Source: Pseudomonadota bacterium
GTDB taxonomy: Bacteria > Pseudomonadota > Alphaproteobacteria > Rhizobiales > Xanthobacteraceae
NCBI GenBank assembly: GCA_023423415.1
Contig: JAFAFP010000207.1
Coordinates: forward strand, 1 to 16,979
Length of the DNA: 16,979 nucleotides
Reading direction: 5' to 3'
Each line of letters starts with the position of its first letter. The stretch's first letter is position 1. Under the pieces are notes generated by a model, which had not been told where the DNA came from, ran no database searches, and saw only the letters and a list, made by a program, of their open reading frames with translations. This document shows positions 7,715-15,400 of the stretch, piece by piece. The translations under genes were made by a program, and so were the position numbers.

Positions 7715-8376
7715 GCGGGCGCGGCGAAGCTTATCACTTTGCTATTCTGGAGCTTTTTCACGACTTCGGCAGTCTGCTCTTTCGTCGCAGCCGCCATCCG
7801 TATCCGGAAATTGCCCGCCGCCGGGCCGCCGACAATGGTCGCCTTGTTGGCCTCCAGGAACGCGGCGATATCGGCCGCGCTCGCCTGTGGCGCAAACTGC
7901 ACCAGGAATTCCGCACCCTGGCTCAACGGCGCGACCTTGTCGGCTGAAGCAAGCTGCGGTGAGGTTCCGGTGCGCTCGCCGATCAGACTGCCAATGACGC
8001 CAGCCTGCAGCACGATGGCCAGCGCCGCGACGCCGCCGGCATAAGCCAGCGTTCGCGGCGAGAAGCTCGCCATGAATTCCGAGACCCGGGTCATGAAGCT
8101 GACCGACGGCGCCGAATGGCGCACCGGTTCGGCATCGACCTTCTCGAACAGCTGCTTCATCGCCCGCGCGGACGGCGCGCCCAGCGATTCATTGCTGCGG
8201 ATGGTTTCGCCGAGTTCCTCGCGCACCAGTTCGAAGCGGCGCGCAAGTTCCGCGTCCTTGGCCAGCGCGCTCTCGACCCGCGCGGCATCGCGGCGGCTCA
8301 AGGTGCCTGCGGCATACCACGGCAGCATGAGCTCGATCTCTTCGTTCTCGGGCGCTGTGTTCGTTGTCGTGTTCAT
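7708..8376 (-). CDS. Membrane-anchored anti-sigma factor with I9-like periplasmic domain
   Basis: A 222-residue single-pass protein expected to hold the adjacent ECF sigma factor inactive. The cytoplasmic part (about 12-60, ELMLPWYAAGTLSRRDAARV) has the anti-sigma domain helix pattern but lacks the zinc-binding His/Cys residues. A transmembrane helix spans about 109-133. The periplasmic part (about 155-220, AEFLVQFAPQASAADIAAFL ... GNFRIRM ... ISFAAPAN) follows the beta-alpha-beta-beta-alpha-beta rhythm of inhibitor I9/subtilisin propeptide domains. It resembles the prodomain of the S8 protease encoded next. The start is ATG 8376, which overlaps the sigma stop as ATGA (4 bases) and has GAGG 7 bases upstream; a TTG at 8382 is less likely. 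The overlap implies translational coupling. The assignment as anti-sigma is strong; the I9-like call is from pattern only. Confidence 0.88.
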   Translation of the reverse strand: MNTTTNTAPENEEIELMLPWYAAGTLSRRDAARVESALAKDAELARRFELVREELGETIRSNESLGAPSARAMKQLFEKVDAEPVRHSAPSVSFMTRVSEFMASFSPRTLAYAGGVAALAIVLQAGVIGSLIGERTGTSPQLASADKVAPLSQGAEFLVQFAPQASAADIAAFLEANKATIVGGPAAGNFRIRMAAATKEQTAEVVKKLQNSKVISFAAPAN

Positions 8377-8933
8377 GGCCAACCTCGCTCGATTCCCGCC
8401 GCCTTGAGGGCTTCCGCCAATTTCTTCCGCGCATAGAACATGCGCGTCTTGACGGTATTCTCAGGGATGCCGACGATCTCAGCGACTTCTTCCACGGACT
8501 TCTCGTGGTAGTAGACGAGATCGATGATCTCCCGATGATCCGGCGTCAGTGTTTCGATGCACTTGCGCAGGATCTCGCTCTTATCCTTCTTTTGCATCGC
8601 CGCTTCGGGGGTGTCGGAGACATCCTCGATCGCCTCTGCAACCTCGTCGTCCAGTTCAGCCTCCTTGCGGCCACGCAGAGCCGAAAGAGCCTTGAACCTT
8701 GCGATCGCAAGCAGCCAGGTCGAGACGGCACTCCGTCCCTCGAAGCGCCCGGCTTGGCGCCAGACATCGAGGAAGACCTCGCTGATCAGATCCTCCGCCG
8801 TGGCCTCGTTACGCACCAGGCGAAGAACAAACCGGTAGACCCGTACATGGTGCCGCGCGAACAGCACCTGCATGGCGAGCCTGTCACCACCTGCGATCCG
8901 CTGGATCAGGACTTCGTCTGATGTCTGCTGCAT
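8373..8933 (-). CDS. ECF-family RNA polymerase sigma factor
   Basis: A 186-residue group 4 sigma factor that would direct RNA polymerase to a small regulon when its anti-sigma partner releases it. Sigma2 spans about 22-90, with DLISEVFLDVWRQ (48-60) as the core-binding helix and STWLLAIARFKALSALR (71-87) as the -10 recognition region. Sigma4 spans about 120-175, with the helix-turn-helix VEEVAEIVGIPENTVKTRMF (147-166). There are no extra domains. The frame is open to 9098, but ATG 8933 gives the normal ECF N-terminus (MQQTSDEVLIQRIAGGDRLA). No good Shine-Dalgarno is visible, and translation may be weak. The stop overlaps the anti-sigma ATG. The ECF subgroup cannot be fixed by eye. Confidence 0.92.
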   Translation of the reverse strand: MQQTSDEVLIQRIAGGDRLAMQVLFARHHVRVYRFVLRLVRNEATAEDLISEVFLDVWRQAGRFEGRSAVSTWLLAIARFKALSALRGRKEAELDDEVAEAIEDVSDTPEAAMQKKDKSEILRKCIETLTPDHREIIDLVYYHEKSVEEVAEIVGIPENTVKTRMFYARKKLAEALKAAGIERGWP

Positions 8934-9134
8934 CGTGACGGCCGGCTCATGAGTTTGTCGCGGGTATCCCCGGACGGGTTCAAATGGATGTGAGCGAAAC
9001 GTACGACAGGGCGGCGGGAAGAGAGAAAAGATCGCCCCGATCCTTCCTAATGCAACAGGCGAATATTCCCAAGCGGCCAATTTCATTATTGTTATCAATG
9101 GCCTTTAAACTCCTATCGGATATGGTCACGACTC
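8934..9134. promoter_or_regulatory. Divergent control region between sigma factor and urate-pathway gene
   Basis: This 201-bp region contains the 5' ends of the minus-strand sigma operon and the plus-strand OHCU decarboxylase/HIUase gene. The sigma side carries a candidate ECF promoter (8957-8981). The side nearest the urate gene (about 9050-9120) is AT-richer (ATTTCATTATTGTTATCAAT) and is the likely place for its promoter. I see no clear operator palindrome. Confidence 0.5.
8957..8981 (-). promoter_or_regulatory. Candidate autoregulated ECF promoter of the sigma operon
   Basis: On the minus strand TGAAC (GAAC core 8978-8981) is followed after 17 bases by CGAC (8957-8960). GAAC-type -35 and CG-type -10 elements at 16-17-base spacing are characteristic of ECF promoters. 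Transcription would begin near 8950, leaving a leader of under 20 bases before ATG 8933. The same core and spacing recur before the S8 protease gene. Confidence 0.45.
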
Positions 9135-10019
9135 ATGACGCAGACGTTCACGTTGGATTCGCTGAACACCCTTTCCGTGGATGGTTTCACCACCGCGGTG
9201 GGCGACATTTTTGAGCATGCTCCCTGGGTCGCCGAAGGCGCGGCCGGACGCCGTCCCTTCCCCACCGTTGCCGCGCTGCATGAAGCAATGGTCACCGTGG
9301 TCAGGGAGAGCCCGGCGGAGCGCCAGCTCGCTTTCATCCGGGCGCATCCCGAATTGGGCTCCAAGGTGAAGCGGCTCGACATCACCGTCGAGTCCCAATC
9401 CGAGCAAGGCAGCCTCGGTCTTGATCGTCTGAGCGAGGCCGAGTTCACGAAATTTTCGGAGCTCAACAAGGCCTACAGCGAGAAGTTCGGTTTTCCGTTC
9501 ATCATATGCGTGCGACGGCACACGCGGGACTCGATCCTTCGCCAATTCGAACGGCGGCTGTCGAACGATACCGAGACCGAACGCAAGACGGCGCTCGATG
9601 AGATTGCGCTGATCACACGGCTGCGGCTCGTGGACAAGGTGGACGGTCCCGGCAAGCCGAAGACTGACGGGCGCATCTCGACGCATGTGCTCGACAATGT
9701 CAGCGGCAAGCCGGCGCAGGGCGTGACGATCTCGCTTTATGAAATCGGCGCAAGCGCCCGCGGCCTGTTGGCGAAGGCCGTCACCAATTCGGATGGCCGT
9801 ACCGACCAACCGTTTGTGTCCGGCGCACCGCTACGGATCGGCACCTATGAATTGCAGTTTGAGGTTGCGGCTTATTTCAAGGCAAAAGAAACCACTCAGG
9901 CGGAACCGGCCTTTCTTGACGTCGTCCCGATCCGTTTCTCTGTCGCCGAACCGGAGGGGCACTATCACGTGCCGCTCCTGGTGACGCCCTGGAGCTACTC
10001 TACCTATCGCGGCAGTTGA
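9135..10019 (+). CDS. uraD: Fused OHCU decarboxylase / 5-hydroxyisourate hydrolase (bifunctional allantoin-forming enzyme)
   Basis: This 294-residue protein joins the last two steps from 5-hydroxyisourate to S-allantoin. Residues about 8-166 are OHCU decarboxylase (UraD): His71 in RAHPELGSK is the expected catalytic base, with SEQ at 89-91 and FGFPFIICVRRHT (118-130) typical of the family. Residues about 180-294 are the transthyretin-like HIU hydrolase: His184 in ISTHVLDNVSGKPAQGV, Arg222 in SDGRT, His278 in GHYHVPLLVTPWSYSTYRGS, and the diagnostic C-terminal YRGS. The linker is short (167-180). The domain order is that of plant allantoin synthase. No peroxisomal or secretion signal is seen, so it is cytoplasmic. 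ATG 9135 has a weak SD. It is divergent from the sigma operon and convergent with the SPW gene. No urate oxidase is in the window. Confidence 0.94.
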   Translation: MTQTFTLDSLNTLSVDGFTTAVGDIFEHAPWVAEGAAGRRPFPTVAALHEAMVTVVRESPAERQLAFIRAHPELGSKVKRLDITVESQSEQGSLGLDRLSEAEFTKFSELNKAYSEKFGFPFIICVRRHTRDSILRQFERRLSNDTETERKTALDEIALITRLRLVDKVDGPGKPKTDGRISTHVLDNVSGKPAQGVTISLYEIGASARGLLAKAVTNSDGRTDQPFVSGAPLRIGTYELQFEVAAYFKAKETTQAEPAFLDVVPIRFSVAEPEGHYHVPLLVTPWSYSTYRGS

Positions 10020-10044
10020 TCCTGGGGCCCAACAAGCCCCGATC
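10018..10044. terminator. Possible bidirectional hairpin between convergent genes
   Basis: GGGGC (10024-10028) pairs with GCCCC (10036-10040) around a 7-base loop. GATC at 10018-10021 and 10041-10044 can extend the stem past a 2-base bulge. It lies exactly between two convergent genes but lacks a T-tract, so termination here is uncertain. Confidence 0.4.
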
Positions 10045-10052
10045 CCGTCGCG

Positions 10053-10415
10053 CTAGTGTCCGGCGGTCAAGCGCGGTGGTGTGCGATGCAGCATCCAGAC
10101 CTCGATCGCCGCAATCACGGCGACCGCCGCGCCAACCACAAGATGAACACCCATCGCTCGCGTGTTCGTGCCGGTAAAGCCGAGAACCCAGGGGGACACA
10201 AACACCCAAACTCCGACGATGAGATTAAGCCATTCCTCCCACTCGGCGAACGCGGCAAGCGCTGCCAGTGAAAGAACGACGATGATGATCCCGCAGATGA
10301 CAGCGTTCTGAGTTTCCGCCCCGGCCGCAAAACTGAACAGCCAGGGTGAAATCAGCAGAAACGCCCCCAGTACGAGGTTCAAAACGTCGCAAATCCGTTC
10401 GTTTTTCCATTCCAT
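10053..10415 (-). CDS. SPW-repeat integral membrane protein
   Basis: A 120-residue membrane protein with two copies of the SPW repeat: LLISPWLFSF in the first half and VFVSPWVLGFTG in the second. Each sits within a pair of hydrophobic helices, so four transmembrane segments are expected. This matches the SPW family (PF03779), whose function is unknown. The start at 10415 (MEWKNERICDVLNLVLGAFL) is chosen because GGAGG lies 5-6 bases upstream. An ATG at 10427 would place that SD inside the gene and has no SD of its own. It converges on the urate gene and diverges from the cytochrome gene. Its leader has a stem-loop (10436-10470). Confidence 0.88.
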   Translation of the reverse strand: MEWKNERICDVLNLVLGAFLLISPWLFSFAAGAETQNAVICGIIIVVLSLAALAAFAEWEEWLNLIVGVWVFVSPWVLGFTGTNTRAMGVHLVVGAAVAVIAAIEVWMLHRTPPRLTAGH

Positions 10416-10558
10416 TGCGACCTCCATCAGCGGAACCGATGGCCGCCGCGAGGCCCGGTAAGGCCATCGGCGCTCCTTTTAGATAGATATTTGGCAACCG
10501 GTTCCAAGCATACTCCGCGGCATTCGGGTGCATATGAGACCGCCCGGCCAGGATACGA
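10416..10558. promoter_or_regulatory. Divergent leader region of SPW gene and TsdA-like cytochrome
   Basis: This 143-bp region separates divergent genes. On the minus strand the SPW leader contains a 9-bp perfect stem (10436-10444 with 10462-10470, 17-base loop) ending about 11 bases before the SPW SD. An 8-base palindrome AACCGGTT lies at 10496-10503. AGATAGATATTTGG at 10481-10494 is the only AT-rich patch and may hold promoter elements. No confident -35/-10 pair was found for either gene. Confidence 0.4.
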
Positions 10559-11575
10559 ATGCCCATGATCACCCGCGCGCGCCTTCTGTCGTTCCTTCCG
10601 AACCGCTTGACCGCCATGGCCGCTGCCATTGGGCTTGCCTCGTGCACGTCTGCCTTTGCGCAGCACGTGAATGCGCCGGCCGATCCCACCTGGTCGGTGC
10701 CGGAAATCGGCGCCCTGCCCGACAATGAGCAGAGCCGCCTGATCCGCCGCGGCCGCGACCTGATCACGGCGACCTACGCGCATATCGGCCCGGCCGTTAC
10801 CGACGAGAGCAAGCGCTACGCCGGCAACAACCTCGCCTGCAGCAATTGCCACCTGAACGCCGGAACCAAGAAGTTCGGCATTCCGCTCTGGGGATTGTGG
10901 GATGACTTTCCACAGTATTCCGCCCGCCTCGGAGCCGATATTTCGATCGAGGATCGGGTCAATTCCTGCATGTCTAGGAGCATGAACGGCAAGCCGCTGC
11001 CCGTAGATTCCCCTGAAATGCGGGCCTTCGCTGCCTACATCAGGTTCCTCTCAGCCGATGTAAAACCGGGCGAAAAACTCTCCGGCCTCGGCGCCGGTAA
11101 AATGCCGGAGTTGAAACGCGCCGCCGATCCGAAACGCGGCGCCAAGATTTACGCACGGGCCTGCGCACAATGCCACATGCCCGATGGGCGCGGCCTACCG
11201 CGCAATCTTAATTTGCCGGCATCCGGTTACATCAATCCGCCGCTATGGGGACCGGACAGTTTCAACGATGGCGCCGGCATGGCGCGGCTGACCAATGCCG
11301 CCAACTTCATCCATTTCAACATGCCGAACGGCACAAGCTACGACAAACCGCGCCTAACCCAACGGGACGCATGGGACGTCGCAGCTTATGTCATCTCGCA
11401 ACCACGTCCGAAAAAGGCTGGTCTCAACAAGGATTTTCCCGATCTCTTGCTAAAGCCGTTCGATACGCCCTATGGCCCTTATGCTGATGGCTTCAGCCAG
11501 AAGCAGCATCAATTTGGACCATATGGTCCGATCAAGGCGGAGATTACCCGCCTGAAAGCGCAAAAGAAGAACTGA
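10559..11575 (+). CDS. tsdA: Di-heme cytochrome c, thiosulfate dehydrogenase-like (TsdA)
   Basis: A 338-residue exported di-heme protein. TsdA enzymes join two thiosulfates to tetrathionate (or the reverse) in the periplasm. Heme 1 is CSNCH (94-98) and heme 2 is CAQCH (202-206). Between them the segment VNSCMSRSMNGKPLP (135-149) carries Cys137 and MNGK, matching the TsdA region that supplies the unusual cysteine heme ligand. NMPNGTSYDKP (254-264) offers Met255 as a heme 2 ligand. The C-terminal QHQFGPYGPI is also family-like. The signal peptide covers about 1-35 (AFA/Q). LASC at 26-29 fits a lipobox, so membrane anchoring is an alternative. Start ATG 10559 has AGGA 6 bases upstream. The GST gene follows after 8 bases. 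The TsdA function is likely but not proved by sequence. Confidence 0.85.
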   Translation: MPMITRARLLSFLPNRLTAMAAAIGLASCTSAFAQHVNAPADPTWSVPEIGALPDNEQSRLIRRGRDLITATYAHIGPAVTDESKRYAGNNLACSNCHLNAGTKKFGIPLWGLWDDFPQYSARLGADISIEDRVNSCMSRSMNGKPLPVDSPEMRAFAAYIRFLSADVKPGEKLSGLGAGKMPELKRAADPKRGAKIYARACAQCHMPDGRGLPRNLNLPASGYINPPLWGPDSFNDGAGMARLTNAANFIHFNMPNGTSYDKPRLTQRDAWDVAAYVISQPRPKKAGLNKDFPDLLLKPFDTPYGPYADGFSQKQHQFGPYGPIKAEITRLKAQKKN

Positions 11576-11583
11576 GGAAATGC

Positions 11584-12213
11584 ATGATTGACCTTTACAG
11601 CTGGACCACGCCGAATGGCCGCAAGGTTTCCATCGCACTTGAAGAAATGGGCCTGTCTTACAAGGCGCACGCTATCGACATTTCAAAGGATGAACAATTC
11701 GCGCCCGCCTTTCTGAAAATCTCGCCCAATAATCGTATCCCCGCCATCGTTGACAATGACACCCGCATGTCGCTGTTCGAATCCGGCGCAATCCTGATCT
11801 ACCTCGCCGACAAGACCGGCAAGCTGATGCCGAAGGATGGCGAAAAACGGTATCGCGTGATGGAATGGCTGATGTGGCAAATGGGTGGCGTTGGCCCGAT
11901 GCTGGGTCAGGTGCATCACTTCGTAAAATACAACAAGGGCAAAGCCCCCTATGCCGAGGAGCGCTATTTCAGAGAAGCGCAACGGCTTTACGGCGTCCTC
12001 GATCGTCGACTTGACGGGCGGGAATTTCTGGCGGACGAATACTCGATCGCTGACATCGCGACATGGCCGTGGATCTCGCGCTTCGAATGGCAAGAGATCG
12101 ATTTGTCGAAATTTCCGAATGTGAAGCGCTGGTACACCACGATCGCCAATCGTCCGGCAGTCCAACGTGGCTACAAGCAGCCGAAGGACGTCGGCGACAT
12201 TCCGATGCCCTAG
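11584..12213 (+). CDS. Glutathione S-transferase family protein, YfcG/YghU-like (Nu class)
   Basis: A 209-residue cytoplasmic GST. The thioredoxin-like N-terminal domain (1-80) starts MIDLYSWTTPNGRKVSIALE, with the Thr-Pro-Asn motif at 9-11 typical of the YfcG/YghU group. These proteins bind two glutathiones or glutathione disulfide and act as disulfide reductases rather than classical transferases. The cis-proline motif NRIPAI (50-55) and ESGAILIYLA (66-75) complete the glutathione site. The all-helical C-terminal domain (about 88-205) contains YSIADIATWPW, the conserved GST capping motif. ATG 11584 has GAGG about 7 bases upstream. It begins 8 bases after the TsdA-like gene, so the two are almost surely cotranscribed, which suggests a role in sulfur or thiol redox chemistry. 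Confidence 0.92.
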   Translation: MIDLYSWTTPNGRKVSIALEEMGLSYKAHAIDISKDEQFAPAFLKISPNNRIPAIVDNDTRMSLFESGAILIYLADKTGKLMPKDGEKRYRVMEWLMWQMGGVGPMLGQVHHFVKYNKGKAPYAEERYFREAQRLYGVLDRRLDGREFLADEYSIADIATWPWISRFEWQEIDLSKFPNVKRWYTTIANRPAVQRGYKQPKDVGDIPMP

Positions 12214-12468
12214 GCCAGGGTCAAACTGAAAATCCGGACCACATCACGCGCCGCGGTTATCCTAAAGGAACCGCGGCGCAAACGCTTCCAATTCTATCGA
12301 TTGCTCGCAAAACGACGGGGCCATGCGACGGCGTCTTAAGTACCGCATACTGCACTAACGAAAAAGTAATCGTTCATTCAGAACAATACAGAATCCACAG
12401 CGTAATTATCGCTTCGGATACCCCGCTTCCCTATTCAGACAATAAGAACAAAACGGGAGCCGTCCCTC
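12214..12468. other. Upstream region of the GGDEF/EAL gene
   Basis: This 255-bp gap contains the hairpin 12248-12279. It also holds an AT-rich stretch about 12355-12440 (GAAAAAGTAATCGTTCATTC) that is the likely promoter area of the GGDEF/EAL gene. No coding potential is evident. Confidence 0.4.
12248..12279 (+). terminator. GC-rich hairpin after the GST gene, possible terminator
   Basis: A perfect 11-bp stem (12248-12258 GCGCCGCGGTT with 12269-12279) and a 10-base loop start 35 bases after the GST stop. No run of T follows (AAACGCTTCC), so it may be a factor-assisted terminator or a 3' end stabiliser rather than a classical intrinsic terminator. Confidence 0.45.
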
Positions 12469-15400
12469 TTGCTGTCCTTCTTGCGCCGCATCTCCTTTCG
12501 GGGATTGATCACCGTCGCGCTCGGCCTGATCGGGCTGGCCGGGCTGGCGATGGGCGCGACCATCGTGGCATTGCGTGAGGATGCGTTGCGCGACGCATCG
12601 AGCGATACGGCCAACATCGCAACCGTCCTCGCCGAACAGACTGAACGATCCGTTCAAGCGATCGACATCGTCACTTCCGACATCGCCGATCGCCTCGGAA
12701 CGCTTGGCGCGGAAATCGCCACCGACACCTTCCAGAATATTCTGCGCAGCCAGTCAACCTACGATTTGCTGGTCGAGCGGCTCGGCAACCTTCCGCAAAC
12801 CGACTTTGTCGCGGTGATCGACAAAGAAGGACGCCTGGCCAACACTTCTCGTACATGGCCCATTCTGTACGTTGACGTGACTAGCCGCGACTATTTCAAA
12901 CAGGCACGCGATAACAAAGATCGGCGGCTTTTCGTCAGCGATTTGTTATACAATCAAATCAGTAAGGATCAGAACATCTTCTTCTCCAAACGGATCAGCG
13001 GGCCGGCCGGAGAATTTCTTGGCGTCGTCGTGACAGGCATTAAGCTGTCCTACTTCCAACACATCTACAATTCCATTACGTCCCGCCGCAATCAGTCCTT
13101 CCTGCTCGTGCGCAACGATGGAACGATCTTAGTCCGCCATCCGAGCAGGGAAGAATATCGCGGACAGAAAATCCCGAACACATCGACATGGCACCAGCTT
13201 GTCGCTGAAGGCGGCGGCAGTTTCCGCACCACTGCATTCTTTGACGGCGCACCTTTGCTGGTTTCGACGCGACCATTGCAGAATTATCAGCTGGTCGTGA
13301 ATGTCGGCGTTTCTGAACAAATGATCCTTGCGAGCTGGAGACACCGTTCGCTTCTGATCGCTATCGGCACCGGTCTCGCGCTGCTCTGCTCGTTGTTGCT
13401 GCTCTACGCTCTGAACCATCAATTTGCACAACTTGCTACATCGCGATTGTCCCTGCTGGAACGCGAAGCGCGGCTCGCCGAAAAGACTGAGGAACTGGAG
13501 CAGGCCAACAGGCGAATCGACACCGCAATCGACAACATGGTCCAGGGCCTTGTGATGTTCGACGAGGACGGGAAACTCGTTGTTTGCAACAAACGGTTCA
13601 CCGAGCTCTACAATCTTCCGCCGGAGGGTATAAAGCCAGGCCTCACACTCCGCGAGGTCATGGAGCTGCGGCAGAAGACGGCAACGATGCCCGCCGACAT
13701 CGATACCCATATCGCTCTCGTGCAGAAGAGCATGCAGGCCGGCGAGACACGCACCAAGATCGTTGATTTCCCCGACGGGCGGACATTTTGCATCACCAAC
13801 AGGCCAAGCGGCGGCGGGGCCTGGGTTGCAACCCACGAAGACATTACCGAGCGGCGACGCGGCGAAAAAGAACTGGTTCGCACCCGCAACATGCTCCGCG
13901 CGGTTGTCGACAACATTCCAGAAATGCTGATTGTCAAGGACGCGCAGAGCGGCCGCTACATCTTTATCAATCGGGCAGGCGAGTCATTCTTTGGTATCCC
14001 TAAAGACGAAGTAATCGGAAGAACGACATCCGAAGTCTATTCGAAAGAACGTGCCGAATCCATCATGGTTCGCGATCGCGAGGCTTTGCAATCAGGTCAA
14101 CTGACCGTTGCCAACCTCTCATTCAAGGCGGAAAGCGGACAGTTCTGCGAGGTTATCACCAAGCGACTGGCCATTAGCGGCAGCGATGATCAGCAGGAAT
14201 ATCTGCTGAACGTCATCGAAGACGTCACCGAACGGCGGCGTAACGAGACTCGCATTGAGCATCTCGCGCATCATGACCCGCTCACCGATCTACCGAACCG
14301 CGCCCTTCTCAATATGCGCGTTGCGGAAAATCTCACGCGCGCCACCGAGACTGGAAGAAAATTCGCGATCCTTTGCGTCGATCTCGACCGGTTCAAGGAG
14401 GTCAACGATCTCTATGGGCATGCGGCAGGTGACAGTGTGCTGCTATCGATCGCCCGACGCATGGAAGCCGCTGCCGACGGCGCATTTCTCGCTCGCATCG
14501 GCGGCGACGAGTTCATGGCGATCTGCATTGATGGTGCGATGCCGGCCGCAGCGACAGCGCTCGCACAGCGTCTGGTCGCGACGGTCGCAGAAGACGTGGA
14601 CTGCGAGGGACGTAGAGTGAGCATCGGCATGAGCATCGGCATTGCGATGTTCCCGTCCGATGGAACGGACAGCGTCACCTTGCTGCGCAACGCCGATGCC
14701 GCTCTGTACCGCGCAAAAGCGGAAGGACGGGGCGAAATCCGGTTCTACGAAGCCGAGATGGACCGCTTGCTGCATGATCGACGCTCGTTGCAGGCGGACC
14801 TGGCGCTCGCGGTCTCGCGCAACGAATTACAGTTATTCTACCAACCTCAGTCACTCATATCTGGGCAAATCATCGGATTCGAAGCGCTGCTGCGATGGGA
14901 TCATCTGCGCCGTGGCTTCGTGGCTCCAGATATTTTCATTCCGCTCGCGGAAGAAAGTGGATTGATCAACCAGATCGGAGAATGGGTGTTGCGCGAGGCT
15001 TGCCGTGAGGCGGCGTCGTGGAGTACGCCGCTACAAATTGCAATCAATCTGTCGCCTCTGCAATTGCGGCATGCCGACCTCGTTTCGCTGGTCCATCGAG
15101 TGTTGCTGGAGACCAAACTTTCACCCGACCGGCTGGTGATCGAAATCACCGAGGGCGCGTTGATGGACGACTATTCCCGCGCGGTTTCGATCCTGCGGCG
15201 CATAAAGGCCTTGGGTGTCCGCATTGCGATGGACGATTTTGGAACGGGCTATTCGTCCCTGTCTTATCTCCAATCGTTCCCGTTCGACAAAATCAAGATC
15301 GACCAGACTTTCATTTCCAATCTGGATCGCAATGCGCAATCCGCCGCCATCGTGCGCGCCGTGCTGGGCCTCGGTCACAATCTCAATCTCACGACGGTAG

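Noticed and set aside
9126..9809. Minus-strand 227-codon open frame opposite the OHCU decarboxylase/HIUase gene
   Set aside because: It is antisense to a clearly functional bifunctional enzyme; no motif, signal or SD is visible.
10427..10852. Minus-strand open frame opposite the TsdA-like signal peptide and divergent region
   Set aside because: It overlaps the cytochrome gene and leader. Sequence is low in hydrophobic order and Arg/Gly-rich; it ends where the SPW gene begins, with no independent support.
13129..13836. Minus-strand 235-codon open frame inside the GGDEF/EAL gene
   Set aside because: It is fully antisense to the sensor and PAS regions of a coherent multidomain protein and has no recognisable domain.
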